Of a stretch of DNA of 64,000 bases, positions 7,897-16,753 are shown in pieces. Within the stretch, counting starts at the first letter, position 1; every line of letters begins with the position of its first letter. Position numbers and translations under genes: made by a program. The notes below the pieces were generated by a model. It had not been told where the DNA came from and did not search any database. It saw nothing but the letters and a program-made list of their open reading frames with translations. The DNA lies in the NCBI GenBank assembly GCA_002841155.1, contig PHEH01000001.1, forward strand, positions 233,825-297,824, given 5' to 3'. Origin of the DNA: Alphaproteobacteria bacterium HGW-Alphaproteobacteria-18 (GTDB lineage: Bacteria > Pseudomonadota > Alphaproteobacteria > Caulobacterales > Hyphomonadaceae).

Positions 7897-8673
7897 CTAG
7901 TCCTCGAATACTGCAATCATGGGCACATGGTCGGATGGCTTGTCCATTGCGCGGGCCTTCCGAAAGATTTCGCAGCCTGTGAGCCGGTCCGTCATGCGGG
8001 GGCAGGCGAGGATATGGTCGATGCGGATGCCGTGATCCTTCTGGAAAGCGCCGCCCTGATAGTCCCAGAAGGTGTACTGATGGGCGCGGCCATCGCAGGC
8101 CTCAAAGGCATCGGTGAGGCCTAGATGCTTCAGCTGGCGCCAGGCGGCGCGTGTTTCAGGCAGGCCAAGGGCGTCTGTGTTCCAGACCGTGTCGTCCCAG
8201 CAGTCTTCGGCGGCGGGAATGGCGTTATAGTCGCCGCAGAGGACAAAGGGTTCCTCCGCCTTCAGCAGGCTGCGGGCGTGGTCTTCGAGGGCGGCGACCC
8301 ATTCCAGCTTGTAGTCATATTTCGGCCCCGGCGCGGGATTGCCGTTGGGCAGGTAGAGCCCGCCGACGCGGACGGGCCGCTCTGCCAGAACGGTCGCCTC
8401 AATATAGCGGGCCTGGTCGTCCTTCAGGGTCGACATCTCCCGCGTGATATCCTGTAGCGGGAATTTCGAGAGCAGGGCGACGCCATTATAGCTTTTCTGG
8501 CCATGAACGGCGCAGTTCCAGCCCATTTCCTCGATTTCGAGATAGGGAAAGGCGTCCGTCTCGCATTTGAGTTCCTGCAGGCAGACCACGTCTGCATTGA
8601 TATCTTGCAGCACCTGCAAAACAGTCGGCAGGCGGGCCTTCATCGAATTGACATTCCATGTCGCTATACGCAT
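7897..8673 (-). CDS. xthA: Exodeoxyribonuclease III
   Basis: The 258-residue protein is an AP endonuclease and 3'-5' exonuclease of base-excision repair. Endonuclease/exonuclease/phosphatase motifs are in order: MRIATWNVNSMKARL at the N-terminus, LQELKCET with the metal-binding Glu near residue 34, LCGDYNAIPAAED with the catalytic Asp/Asn near residue 150, RIDHILACP, and SDHVPMIAVFE at the C-terminus with the catalytic Asp-His. I chose the start at 8673 because the conserved fold begins there. It is divergent from tatA with an 83-bp gap. Confidence 0.95.
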   Translation of the reverse strand: MRIATWNVNSMKARLPTVLQVLQDINADVVCLQELKCETDAFPYLEIEEMGWNCAVHGQKSYNGVALLSKFPLQDITREMSTLKDDQARYIEATVLAERPVRVGGLYLPNGNPAPGPKYDYKLEWVAALEDHARSLLKAEEPFVLCGDYNAIPAAEDCWDDTVWNTDALGLPETRAAWRQLKHLGLTDAFEACDGRAHQYTFWDYQGGAFQKDHGIRIDHILACPRMTDRLTGCEIFRKARAMDKPSDHVPMIAVFED

Positions 8674-8756
8674 GCGGTAACCTCTTAAGCAGCTTCGCGC
8701 CATTGTTCCAGCAGCGGTCGGGCTCTATACTCAAACAAACCTGAGGAGTCGCGTTC

Positions 8757-8969
8757 ATGGCGCCAAGCTGGATACAAATTGCGATCGTGGTCGTCATCGC
8801 CTTGCTGTTGTTCGGCGGGCGCGGGCGGATTTCCTCTATCATGGGCGATATGGCCAAGGGCATTGGCGCCTTCCGGAAGGGCCTCAAAGAAGAAGAGACC
8901 AAGCCGGTTGTGAAAGAAGACCTGATGGATATTACGCCCAAGAAGGACGAGACGAAAACGTCGTCCTGA
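8757..8969 (+). CDS. tatA: Sec-independent translocase subunit TatA
   Basis: The 70-residue protein has one N-terminal membrane helix ([16 protein letters not shown]), the hinge [18 protein letters not shown], an amphipathic helix and a charged tail, the standard TatA layout. TatA oligomerises to form the export path for folded twin-arginine substrates; the flavoprotein at 1924 is one likely client. GAGGAG lies upstream. It is first in a tatABC operon. Confidence 0.93.
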   Translation: MAPSWIQIAIVVVIALLLFGGRGRISSIMGDMAKGIGAFRKGLKEEETKPVVKEDLMDITPKKDETKTSS

Positions 8970-8994
8970 TGACTGAAGCGGAGGGCGCATAGCC

Positions 8995-9390
8995 ATGCTG
9001 CCCGGCATCGGGTTTTCCGAATTATTACTGCTTGGCCTTGCGGCCCTCATCATCATTGGTCCCAAGGATCTGCCGATGATGATGCGCAAGCTTGGCCAAC
9101 TCATGGGCAAAGGCCGGCGAATGGCGCGTGAGTTCCAATCCGCGTTTGACGACATTGCCCGACAGAGCGAGCTGGACGAACTCAAGAAGGAAATCCAGGA
9201 GCTTCGCAAATCCAACACCCTCACCTCGGCGCAGGAAGAACTTGCGGCGTATGAGGCGGATGTGAACTCGGCCATCATGCGCCAGCCAGCTCCCTCGCCA
9301 TCGCCTCCCGCCGCAGCGGTTGAGCCTCCAGACGCCAAGCCTGACGATACGACGGCCTCTCCCACCTCAGCGAAAGGGGACCCGGCATGA
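8995..9390 (+). CDS. tatB: Sec-independent translocase subunit TatB
   Basis: The 131-residue protein starts with the conserved MLPGIGFSELLLLGLAALII helix with the Glu typical of TatB, then GPKDLPMMMRKLG and a long amphipathic helix. The C-terminus is Pro/Ala-rich and probably disordered. TatB with TatC recognises the twin-arginine signal. Its stop overlaps the tatC start (ATGA). Confidence 0.93.
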   Translation: MLPGIGFSELLLLGLAALIIIGPKDLPMMMRKLGQLMGKGRRMAREFQSAFDDIARQSELDELKKEIQELRKSNTLTSAQEELAAYEADVNSAIMRQPAPSPSPPAAAVEPPDAKPDDTTASPTSAKGDPA

Positions 9391-10214
9391 GCCACGCCCC
9401 TCCCAAGGAAGAGCAGCCGGAAATCCTCGATGATGAGGTGGAGTCGAGCCGGGCTCCCTTGCTGGACCATCTGATCGAGCTGCGCGGACGTCTGATCAAG
9501 ACATTGCTGGCGCTCGGCGTCGCAACGATTGGCGCGTTCTTCTTTGCTGACGTGATCTACAACCTGCTGGTGGCGCCGTTTGCTTCAATGGCGGAAGATG
9601 TGCGCGGCTCGAAGCTCGAATTCATCTTCACCGCGCCGATGGAATTCTTCTTTGCCAAGCTGAAGCTCGCCCTGTTTGCCGGCGTGTTCCTCGCTTTCCC
9701 GGTCATTGCCTGGCAGATCTATGCCTTCGTGGCGCCGGGGCTCTACAAATCCGAGCGGGGCGCCTTCTGGCCCTACCTTGTTGTCGCGCCGCTGCTGTTC
9801 TCGCTGGGGGCGGCATTTGTCTATTTCATCATGCTGCCGATGCTGGCTCGCTTCACCATTTCAATGGAGCAGGTGGATACCGCGCAGACGACCATCAAGA
9901 TGATGCCGAGAGTGGGCGATTACCTTTCCCTCGTCATGGCGTTGATGCTGGCCTTCGGCATTTCCTTCCAACTGCCGGTAATTCTGACTCTGCTGGGCAA
10001 GATCGGTCTCGTGACATCGCAGGGGCTGGGGAAGGGCCGCAAATATGCCATCGTGGGCATCCTTGCCTTCGCTGCATTGTTCACGCCGCCTGACGCGATT
10101 TCACAGCTTCTTCTCGCGGGGCCTGTCTACCTGCTTTACGAGATTTCGATCTTTTGTGTGCGGTTGATCGAGAAGAAAGCCGCCAAGACAGAAGCGGCCG
10201 CTGCCGCAGAGTGA
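9387..10214 (+). CDS. tatC: Sec-independent translocase subunit TatC
   Basis: The 275-residue inner-membrane protein has six predicted membrane segments. The family signature LLDHLIELRGRLIKTLL is near residue 25 and LKLALFAGVFLAFPVIAWQI near residue 95. The conserved FALFTPPDAISQ-like region appears as LFTPPDAISQLLLAGP near residue 230. It is the receptor core for twin-arginine signals. The alanine-rich C-terminal tail (AAKTEAAAAAE) is not conserved. It is the last gene of the tat operon. Confidence 0.96.
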   Translation: MSHAPPKEEQPEILDDEVESSRAPLLDHLIELRGRLIKTLLALGVATIGAFFFADVIYNLLVAPFASMAEDVRGSKLEFIFTAPMEFFFAKLKLALFAGVFLAFPVIAWQIYAFVAPGLYKSERGAFWPYLVVAPLLFSLGAAFVYFIMLPMLARFTISMEQVDTAQTTIKMMPRVGDYLSLVMALMLAFGISFQLPVILTLLGKIGLVTSQGLGKGRKYAIVGILAFAALFTPPDAISQLLLAGPVYLLYEISIFCVRLIEKKAAKTEAAAAAE

Positions 10215-10313
10215 TTTTCCATGCAGCACCGGCGTTGCCTTTTTTGGTGAGGTGTTGAACTTAGGCGGTGGATAGAAACCCAACGTCTCCCGAGAAACGA
10301 GGAGCCTGCCTGA

Positions 10314-11465
10314 GTGTCGCGCGTTAAAAGCGTCCTGCTGGTCGATTTCGACAATATCTATGGCGCGACCAGTGAAGAGGTTGTCAGCGGGTTGTCCAAT
10401 TGGCTGCTCTGGCTGGAGGATGGTGCGTTTTCCGCAAAGAACCGCCGCCGCCGTTTCATCGAAAAGCGGGTCTACTGGAACCTCCAGTTCGACAAATATC
10501 GCCCGGACTTCGAGCGGGCGGGTTTCTCCGCGTTCAACTGCCGGGCGCTCGCCAAGCGCAAGATCAGTGCGGGCAAGAGTTCGGCCGATATCGTGCTGAC
10601 GATGGACGCGATCGAGATTGCGCTGGTGAATGAGGAGGTCGAGGAGTTTGTAATCCTGACCACCGATTCCGATTTTGTGCCGGTCGTGAACCGCGTGCAG
10701 GCGGGCGAGTTGCGGGTGGTGACCTGCGGCAAGGAAACTGACCCGACCTACGACCTGTTCAACCAGTATGCCGACGCCGTAGTGCATGTCGCTGCGCTCA
10801 AGAAAGCGTTCAGCTATGAGCGGGCCAGGCGGAAATGGTATCAGCTGCGGTCGCCCCCGCCGGAGATTGCGCCGCTGACCCTGCTGAAGGAGCGCCGCTC
10901 GCCGCTGATGGGGCGCGTGCGGGCTGCGCTGGCGACGGCCGAGGCGCCCACGGATGGGCCGCCGGCTGAAGTGTTGCGGGCGGTCTCGATCATCAAGGAA
11001 CTGGGCGAGCGGATGCCTGACCAGCCGCTGTCCAAGACGCGGATCGTGCGGGCGCTCAGCCTCATCCAGGAATTCTCCCCGACCTATCAGGCGGGCCTGC
11101 GGCCCTGGTTTGGGCACAAGAATTTTGCCGCCATGATACGCCGCCTGTCGCAGATCCAGCCGGCGATTGAAGTGACAACCGTGGGTAAGAACAAGATCGA
11201 GACGATCTGGCGCGAGCCGGCCGAACTGCCGCCGCCACGCGCCCGCGCGCCGGAACCTGAGGCCCGGCTTGAGCTGGAGGCTGAACCTGAAGTGCGGCTG
11301 CTGCCGCGGGAGCGCCCATCGCTGGCGCTGCTGGCGGAGGCGGCGTTGCAGGCAGAGCTGCCCGATCCCGCCGAGGAGGCAGAGGAAGAAGTCGCCGAAG
11401 AGGCTGCCGATGAGGCCAAAGAGGCCGAAGACGCCGAGGCCGCCGGGGCCTCCAGCCGGGCCTGA
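10314..11465 (+). CDS. NYN-domain (LabA/DUF88-like) putative ribonuclease with C-terminal LOTUS-like domain
   Basis: The 383-residue protein starts at GTG. Residues 1-165 form a NYN/PIN-like nuclease domain: VLLVDFDNIYG (7-17) and SSADIVLTMDA and VILTTDSDFVPVV supply the acidic residues expected to bind metal. Residues 215-300 resemble an OST-HTH/LOTUS winged helix, with the tell-tale FGHKNFAAMIRRLSQI, which in other proteins binds RNA. The last 80 residues are Glu/Ala/Pro-rich and likely disordered. The combination suggests an RNA-processing nuclease; the target is unknown. It lies between tat and serS without clear linkage. Confidence 0.8.
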   Translation: MSRVKSVLLVDFDNIYGATSEEVVSGLSNWLLWLEDGAFSAKNRRRRFIEKRVYWNLQFDKYRPDFERAGFSAFNCRALAKRKISAGKSSADIVLTMDAIEIALVNEEVEEFVILTTDSDFVPVVNRVQAGELRVVTCGKETDPTYDLFNQYADAVVHVAALKKAFSYERARRKWYQLRSPPPEIAPLTLLKERRSPLMGRVRAALATAEAPTDGPPAEVLRAVSIIKELGERMPDQPLSKTRIVRALSLIQEFSPTYQAGLRPWFGHKNFAAMIRRLSQIQPAIEVTTVGKNKIETIWREPAELPPPRARAPEPEARLELEAEPEVRLLPRERPSLALLAEAALQAELPDPAEEAEEEVAEEAADEAKEAEDAEAAGASSRA

Positions 11466-11540
11466 CCTGTGGACAGGAGGGGGCGGCGCAGATTAGACGC
11501 TTCCCCGATACCCACCTGACACCAGAGCCTGAGGCTTCCC

Positions 11541-13106
11541 ATGTTCGATATCCGCGCCATCCGCGACAATCCCGACCTTTTCATCCGCGCCTGGAACCGC
11601 CGGAAAGAGGGGCTGGGTTCAGAGTCCGTTGAGCGTATCCTGGAGCTGGACAAGGCCTGGCGCGAGGCCACGACCGCCAAGCAGGACGCCGAAAGCGCGC
11701 GGAATGCCAATTCCAAGCTGATCGGGCAGGCGAAAGCCAAGAAGGATGAGGCCGAGGCTGCGCGCCTTATGGCGCTGGTGGCCGACGCCAAGACCACAAT
11801 GGAACAGGCCGGCGAAGCCGAGGACAAAGCCCGCAAGGCGCTCGACGATCTGCTGATGGGCCTGCCGAACTTGCCGCTGGATGAAGTTCCGGAAGGCAGT
11901 GACGAGCATGGCAATATCGAGAAATCAAAATGGGGCGAGCCTAAGCTCATCAACGATCCCAAAGACCATGCTGATCTGGGCGAAGCGCTGAAAGGGCAGG
12001 GCGGATTTTCGCTGATGGACTTTGAAGCCGCCGCCCGGATGAGCGGCGCACGTTTCGTGGCCCTGCGCGGCAAACTCACCCGCCTCGAACGCGCCCTCGC
12101 CAACTTCATGCTTGATCTTCAGACGACGGAGCATGGGTATGAGGAAATGAGCGTGCCGTTGCTGGTACGCGATCAGGCGCTGATGGGCACGGGGCAATTG
12201 CCGAAGTTTGAGCAAGATCTCTTTTCAACATGGCTTCCGCCACAGGTTCAGATGGTAGATCTCGACCACGAATGGGAGGCAATCAATAGTTTAGGTGATC
12301 AATTAGACAAAGAAGCAGCCCCCCTCATCGAAAAGCTCTCCGCAGCGTTTGATGGTAAAGGGCCCGGAGCGATCCTGCCAAGTGAGTATGCTGAGGATTG
12401 GTTGAGATTTGTAAAAGTTGTTGACTTGAAAGCTGGAGCGACTAGCCGATTGAAGTCACTTTTGGTCGAGTACGAAGAAGTAGTGTCGGGGTTGTCATCC
12501 GACAGGTACCTCATCCCCACCGCCGAAGTCCCCCTCACCAATCTCGTCCGTGAACAGATCCTCGACGCCGCGCAGCTTCCCCTCCGCTTCACCGCGCACA
12601 CGCCCTGCTTCCGCTCCGAAGCGGGCAGCGCGGGGCGTGATACCAAGGGCATGATCCGTCAGCACCAGTTCAACAAGGTGGAGCTGGTCTCCATCGTGGC
12701 GAATGAGGAAGAGGGGCTGGCCGAGCTGGAGCGGATGACGGGGTGTGCTGAGGAAGTGCTCAAGCGTCTGGAGCTGCCCTTCCGCCGTATGCTGCTCTGC
12801 ACCGGCGACATGGGCGCTGGCGCGCGCAAGACCTATGATCTTGAAGTGTGGCTGCCTTCGCAGAACACCTATCGCGAGATTTCCTCCTGCTCCTATTGCG
12901 GCGACTTCCAGGCCCGCCGCATGGACGCGCGCTATCGCCCCGAGCCGAAGGCAAAGCCTGAATATGTTCACACGCTGAACGGCTCGGGCCTCGCGGTGGG
13001 GCGCACGCTGGTGGCGGTGCTGGAGAATTATCAGAATGCGGACGGGTCTATTACTGTGCCCAAGGCGCTGGTGCCTTATATGGGCGGCATCGATAGGATC
13101 GCATAG
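11541..13106 (+). CDS. serS: Seryl-tRNA synthetase with an in-frame insertion
   Basis: This 521-residue class II aminoacyl-tRNA synthetase charges tRNA-Ser (and tRNA-Sec where present). The N-terminal coiled-coil arm spans about residues 30-110. The catalytic core has [13 protein letters not shown] (218-228), the serine-binding loop [12 protein letters not shown], motif 2 [20 protein letters not shown] and motif 3 [17 protein letters not shown]. Family members are usually about 420-430 residues; the excess is due to residues 229-320, described separately. All catalytic motifs outside it are intact, so the enzyme should work. A nested palindrome and surE follow. Confidence 0.95.
   Translation: MFDIRAIRDNPDLFIRAWNRRKEGLGSESVERILELDKAWREATTAKQDAESARNANSKLIGQAKAKKDEAEAARLMALVADAKTTMEQAGEAEDKARKALDDLLMGLPNLPLDEVPEGSDEHGNIEKSKWGEPKLINDPKDHADLGEALKGQGGFSLMDFEAAARMSGARFVALRGKLTRLERALANFMLDLQTTEHGYEEMSVPLLVRDQALMGTGQLPKFEQDLFSTWLPPQVQMVDLDHEWEAINSLGDQLDKEAAPLIEKLSAAFDGKGPGAILPSEYAEDWLRFVKVVDLKAGATSRLKSLLVEYEEVVSGLSSDRYLIPTAEVPLTNLVREQILDAAQLPLRFTAHTPCFRSEAGSAGRDTKGMIRQHQFNKVELVSIVANEEEGLAELERMTGCAEEVLKRLELPFRRMLLCTGDMGAGARKTYDLEVWLPSQNTYREISSCSYCGDFQARRMDARYRPEPKAKPEYVHTLNGSGLAVGRTLVAVLENYQNADGSITVPKALVPYMGGIDRIA
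12225..12500 (+). other. Low-GC in-frame insertion within serS
   Basis: Between DLF and [10 protein letters not shown], where most SerRS proteins have about 6-15 residues, this gene has 92. The segment is about 49% GC by hand count, clearly lower than the GC-rich flanks, and uses codons rare around it (TTA, AGT, GTA, ATA-like choices). It keeps the frame and has no stop. The predicted peptide is helical and mixed-charge ([38 protein letters not shown]). No intein splice residues are visible at its ends. Its origin is unknown. Confidence 0.8.
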
Positions 13107-13107
13107 G

Positions 13108-13170
13108 GCAGAGCCCCCTCCGCCCCTTCGGGGCACCTCCCCCGCAGGCGGGGGAGGATAACAGCTCTGC
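13108..13170. repeat. Nested palindrome (REP-like element or terminator) after serS
   Basis: Outer arms GCAGAGC (13108-13114) and GCTCTGC (13164-13170) enclose two hairpins: GCCCC-TTC-GGGGC (13122-13134) and CCTCCCCCGC with GCGGGGGAGG (13136-13157). It begins one base after the serS stop. The hairpin-within-hairpin form and extreme GC suit a dispersed palindromic repeat, and it could also attenuate read-through into surE. There is no T-run. Confidence 0.65.
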
Positions 13171-13203
13171 AGCTTCGATGTTTGGTGACTTAGGAAAGTC
13201 TGA

Positions 13204-13965
13204 ATGAGAATTCTCCTGACCAATGATGATGGCATAAATGCCCCAGGGCTCTCCGTGCTCGAGGAGATTGCCAAAGAGCTTTCCGATGACATCTGGGTTG
13301 CGGCGCCTGAAGAGGAGCAGTCCGGCAAGGGGCGCGCGATTTCGCTGACGCAGCCGGTGCGGGTGCGCAAGGTGGGGGCGAAGGCCTGGGCGGTTGCGGG
13401 CTCGCCCTCGGACGCGGTGCTGCTGGCGCTGCGCGATCTGATGCCGGAAATGCCGGATCTTGTTCTCTCAGGCGTCAATCGCGGCCAGAACATTGCCGAG
13501 GATACGAGCTTTTCAGGCACCATCGCGGCGGCGATGTTCGGCATGCAGCTCGGCGTGCCCTCTATAGCTCTCAGCCAGGCGCAGAATTTCCGCGAGCGCG
13601 GCTCGCTCTCCTGGGAGACGGCCAAGGCCTGGGGCGCAAAAGCCATCCGCCCGCTGCTGGATATGGGCTGGCCGAATGATGTGGTGATGAATGTGAACTT
13701 TCCGGATGTGGAGCCCGGCGATGTGCGCGGCATCCAGATCACGCGGCAGGGCTTCCGCGATGAGGCCATCATCCACACTGACCGGCGCGAGGACCTGCGC
13801 GGGAATGATTATTACTGGATCGGCTATCAGGGCAAACTGTCAAAGCCCGACGAAGGCACCGACATCCGCGCGATCTATGATGGCTATGTCTCGATCTCGC
13901 CGCTGCATGTAGACTTGACACATGAGCCATTCCTGAAAACCCTGCGGGAGTCATGGCAGAGCTGA
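13204..13965 (+). CDS. surE: 5'/3'-nucleotidase SurE
   Basis: The 253-residue protein is a metal-dependent nucleoside 5'-monophosphate phosphatase linked to stationary-phase survival. The conserved N-terminus MRILLTNDDGINAPGL carries the metal-binding Asp8-Asp9. SGKGRAIS follows, then the SPSDAV loop, and LSGVNRGQNIAEDTSFSGT supplies the metal-binding Asn region near residue 95. Its 3' end overlaps pcm by 13 bp, a common pairing. It probably forms an operon with serS upstream and pcm downstream. Confidence 0.96.
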   Translation: MRILLTNDDGINAPGLSVLEEIAKELSDDIWVAAPEEEQSGKGRAISLTQPVRVRKVGAKAWAVAGSPSDAVLLALRDLMPEMPDLVLSGVNRGQNIAEDTSFSGTIAAAMFGMQLGVPSIALSQAQNFRERGSLSWETAKAWGAKAIRPLLDMGWPNDVVMNVNFPDVEPGDVRGIQITRQGFRDEAIIHTDRREDLRGNDYYWIGYQGKLSKPDEGTDIRAIYDGYVSISPLHVDLTHEPFLKTLRESWQS

Positions 13966-14612
13966 TCGCTGATCCTTTCCGCGCCGCGCGGCTGCTGCTC
14001 TCTCTGAGGCAGGAGGGGGTGACTGACCCCAGCGTACTGGCGGCGATGGAGACGATTGAGCGGGCCGCCTTTGTGGACGATCCCAGGCTGGAGGCGCTCG
14101 CCTTTGAAGATGCCCTGCTGCCGATCCCGTGCGGGCAGGTGATGCTGCGCCCCTCGGCGACGGGCCATCTGATCCAGGCGATGGGGCTGAAACGCGGCCG
14201 GGAGGGGCGGGTGCTACTGATCGGGTTTGGGTCGGGCTATATGGCGGCGCTGCTCTCCCAGCTTGCGGCGCATGTCTGCGCCGTTGAGCGTTTCGCGCGC
14301 CTGACATTGGCGGGGCGGGCGCGGCTGGCGCGGCTCGGGATTTCGAATGTGTCGCTGGCCCATGCCGATGGCCTCAATGGCTGGGCTGAGCAGGGCCCGT
14401 TTGATGCCATCGTGCTGGCGGGCGCCGTTCAGGCAGTGCCGGAGGGGCTTGCCTCCCAGCTGGCCAGAGGCGGCGTGCTGGTTGCGCCGGTCAATGAACG
14501 CGCCGGACAGGCGAATCTGGTGCGCCTGAATGCCACGGGAAGCGAACTTGACCGGCAGCCTCTGTTTCAGTGGGTGCCCCCGCTGATCGAGGGGCGGGCG
14601 CAAGTGCTTTGA
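13953..14612 (+). CDS. pcm: Protein-L-isoaspartate O-methyltransferase
   Basis: The 219-residue SAM-dependent methyltransferase repairs isoaspartyl residues in aged proteins. The SAM motif is RVLLIGFGSGYMAALLSQL near residue 88, where the classical sequence is ExGxGSGY; here Ile-Gly replaces the acidic start. ATGHLIQAM near residue 69 corresponds to the substrate loop. The family pattern IPxGQxxxRPS is seen as IPCGQVMLRPSA. GGGAG lies before the ATG at 13953, inside the end of surE. The altered first SAM-motif residues suggest a divergent member, common among alphaproteobacteria. Confidence 0.87.
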   Translation: MAELIADPFRAARLLLSLRQEGVTDPSVLAAMETIERAAFVDDPRLEALAFEDALLPIPCGQVMLRPSATGHLIQAMGLKRGREGRVLLIGFGSGYMAALLSQLAAHVCAVERFARLTLAGRARLARLGISNVSLAHADGLNGWAEQGPFDAIVLAGAVQAVPEGLASQLARGGVLVAPVNERAGQANLVRLNATGSELDRQPLFQWVPPLIEGRAQVL

Positions 14613-14717
14613 ATGCCGGGGGAATCGCCTGCAGGGGCAGTTTGCCAAGGCGATGCCGCGCCGCTATACGCCTGAAGTTCCCTGTTACCGCCGCAGAATT
14701 ATCTGGAGAATGCCGAT

Positions 14718-15089
14718 ATGTCCGCCCGTTTTCTGACACTTGCTCTCATCTCTGCGGCCATGGCTCTGCCCGCCGCGGCGCAAGCCGCGCCGGCCTCGCC
14801 TGGCGGCGGCCTGATGATGCAGCTGGTGATGTTCCTGCCGCTCATCCTGATCTTCTACTTCCTGCTGATCCGCCCACAGCAGCAGCGCGCCAAGAAGCAC
14901 ACCGCCATGGTCACGGGCATCAAGCGCGGCGATACGATCGTCACGACTGGCGGCCTTATCGGCAAGGTGAACAAGGTCAGCGATACCGAGCTCTCTGTTG
15001 ATCTGGCTGAAAACGTTCGCGTTCGTGTCATCAAGTCGATGGTGATCGAAGTACGCAACAAGGCCGAGCCTGTTCCTGCGAACGACTGA
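14718..15089 (+). CDS. yajC: Preprotein translocase accessory subunit YajC
   Basis: The 123-residue membrane protein has a signal-like N-terminus, then one membrane helix (LMMQLVMFLPLILIFYFLLI) followed by the hallmark RPQQQRAKKHTAMV and the soluble domain GDTIVTTGGLIGKVNKVSD. It forms the SecDF-YajC complex that helps the Sec channel. GGAG lies upstream. secD starts 37 bp downstream, making a yajC-secD-secF operon. Confidence 0.95.
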   Translation: MSARFLTLALISAAMALPAAAQAAPASPGGGLMMQLVMFLPLILIFYFLLIRPQQQRAKKHTAMVTGIKRGDTIVTTGGLIGKVNKVSDTELSVDLAENVRVRVIKSMVIEVRNKAEPVPAND

Positions 15090-15126
15090 TCTTCAGGCTT
15101 TCGTCTGAATCCATAGGATAAGCGCC

Positions 15127-16743
15127 ATGCTTCAATTCCCGCCGTGGAAAGTCCTTCTCGTCGCTGTGGTGCTCCTCTGGGGCATCATCATGGCGCTTCC
15201 AAATGTCGTGAATATGTCGAATGCGCCGGGCTTCCTGCCCAAGCAGTCGGTCAATCTTGGTCTCGATCTGCGCGGCGGCGTTTACCTTGAGATGGAAATC
15301 CCTCCGGCGGAGGTGATCAGCAGTCGCCTTGAAGTGTTTGCGCGCGATGTGCGCTCCGCTTTCGCGCGTACGTCAGACCGCGACCCGATCTATTTCCAGC
15401 CCGAGCTGCGCGGCCGCACGATGCTGATCAAGATCAGCCGTCCCGATGCCGACGGAAACTATCCCATCGATGACGCCATTCGCCGGCTCGACCGTATCAA
15501 CAGCCCTGTTGAAGGCGGACTGACCGGCGGCAAGACCTTTGAAATCAGCCGTGCAGGGCAGGATTCCATACTGGTGTCGGTATCTTCTGCGTCTGAGTCC
15601 GCCATGATGTCAGACGCGCTGGCCAAAACGATGACCATCATTCGCCGCCGCGTCGATCCCGAAGGCGTGGCCGAAATTTCGCTGACCCCTTCGGGCACGA
15701 ACCGTGTCGTCCTAGAAGCCCCTGGCGAGCCTGACCCTCAGCGCCTCAAGGACTTGCTGAGCCGTGACGGCCGGATGACCTTCAACCTTGTCGAAACAAG
15801 CCCGGCGGATATTGCTTCGGCGCAAGCGGGTATCGTCAAGCCGGGCTTCCGCCTGCTTGAGGGCCCTGAAACCGGGCCGCTTCTGGTTCGTGAAATTCCT
15901 GAGGTTGTTGGCGCAGACATCGCCACTGCCAGCCAGGGGAACGATGAAGCCAACCGTCCGCAAATCAACTTCCGCCTCAATGCGAATGGCGCGCGCAAGT
16001 TCTACGAGACCACGCGTAACAATTCCGGGAAGCTGTTTGCCATTGTGCTTGACGATGTGATCATGTCGGCGCCTCGCATCAACGAGCCGATCCCCGGCGG
16101 CAACGTCCGCATCACAGGATCGTTCACGATTGAGGAAGCTCAAGACCTTGCCGCGATTATCGCAGCCGGGGAGATGCCGGCGAAGGTGCAGTTCCTGGAC
16201 CAGCGCGTGGTCTCTTCCACACTTGGGGAAGACTCCATCGAGTCCGGATTGCGCGCGGCTGTTGTTGGTCTGTCGCTCGTCGCGTTTTTCATGATCCTGG
16301 CTTATGGCCTACAGGGGATTTTTGCGGTCTTCTCGCTGATTGCAAACGTGGTGCTGATTTTCGCGGCCCTATCCCTGCTCGGCGCAACGCTGACCTTGCC
16401 GGGGATCGCCGGTATCATCCTGACCATTGGTATGGCGGTTGACGCCAACGTCCTGGTGTTCGAGCGGATCCGTGAAGAACAACAAAATGGCCGGTCGATC
16501 TGGACAGCGGTTCAGTCTGGGTATGAGCGCGCGCTGATCACCATCCTTGACGCGAACATCACCACGCTTTTTGCGGCGATTATCCTCTACACGCTTGGCT
16601 CTGGCCCGGTGAAAGGTTTCGCCGTTACGCTTGCGCTTGGGATCGTCACTTCGGTGTTCACGGCGTTCGTGTTCACGCGGATGCTCACGGTCTTCTGGAT
16701 CAAGACCTTCAAGACCCAGCGTCTCGCGGTTAAGGCAGTTTGA
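15127..16743 (+). CDS. secD: Protein translocase subunit SecD
   Basis: The 538-residue protein has an N-terminal membrane helix, a large periplasmic part and five C-terminal membrane segments. LGLDLRGGVYLEMEI (near residue 45) is the family signature, and the C-terminal GMAVDANVLVFERIREE carries the conserved Asp of the proton pathway. With SecF it uses the proton gradient to pull preproteins through SecY. Spacing to secF is 10 bp. Confidence 0.96.
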   Translation: MLQFPPWKVLLVAVVLLWGIIMALPNVVNMSNAPGFLPKQSVNLGLDLRGGVYLEMEIPPAEVISSRLEVFARDVRSAFARTSDRDPIYFQPELRGRTMLIKISRPDADGNYPIDDAIRRLDRINSPVEGGLTGGKTFEISRAGQDSILVSVSSASESAMMSDALAKTMTIIRRRVDPEGVAEISLTPSGTNRVVLEAPGEPDPQRLKDLLSRDGRMTFNLVETSPADIASAQAGIVKPGFRLLEGPETGPLLVREIPEVVGADIATASQGNDEANRPQINFRLNANGARKFYETTRNNSGKLFAIVLDDVIMSAPRINEPIPGGNVRITGSFTIEEAQDLAAIIAAGEMPAKVQFLDQRVVSSTLGEDSIESGLRAAVVGLSLVAFFMILAYGLQGIFAVFSLIANVVLIFAALSLLGATLTLPGIAGIILTIGMAVDANVLVFERIREEQQNGRSIWTAVQSGYERALITILDANITTLFAAIILYTLGSGPVKGFAVTLALGIVTSVFTAFVFTRMLTVFWIKTFKTQRLAVKAV

Positions 16744-16753
16744 GGACAGATAA

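Noticed and set aside
12225..12500. Intein in serS
   Set aside because: No Cys/Ser at the first position with His-Asn at the end, no splicing blocks, and only about 90 residues.
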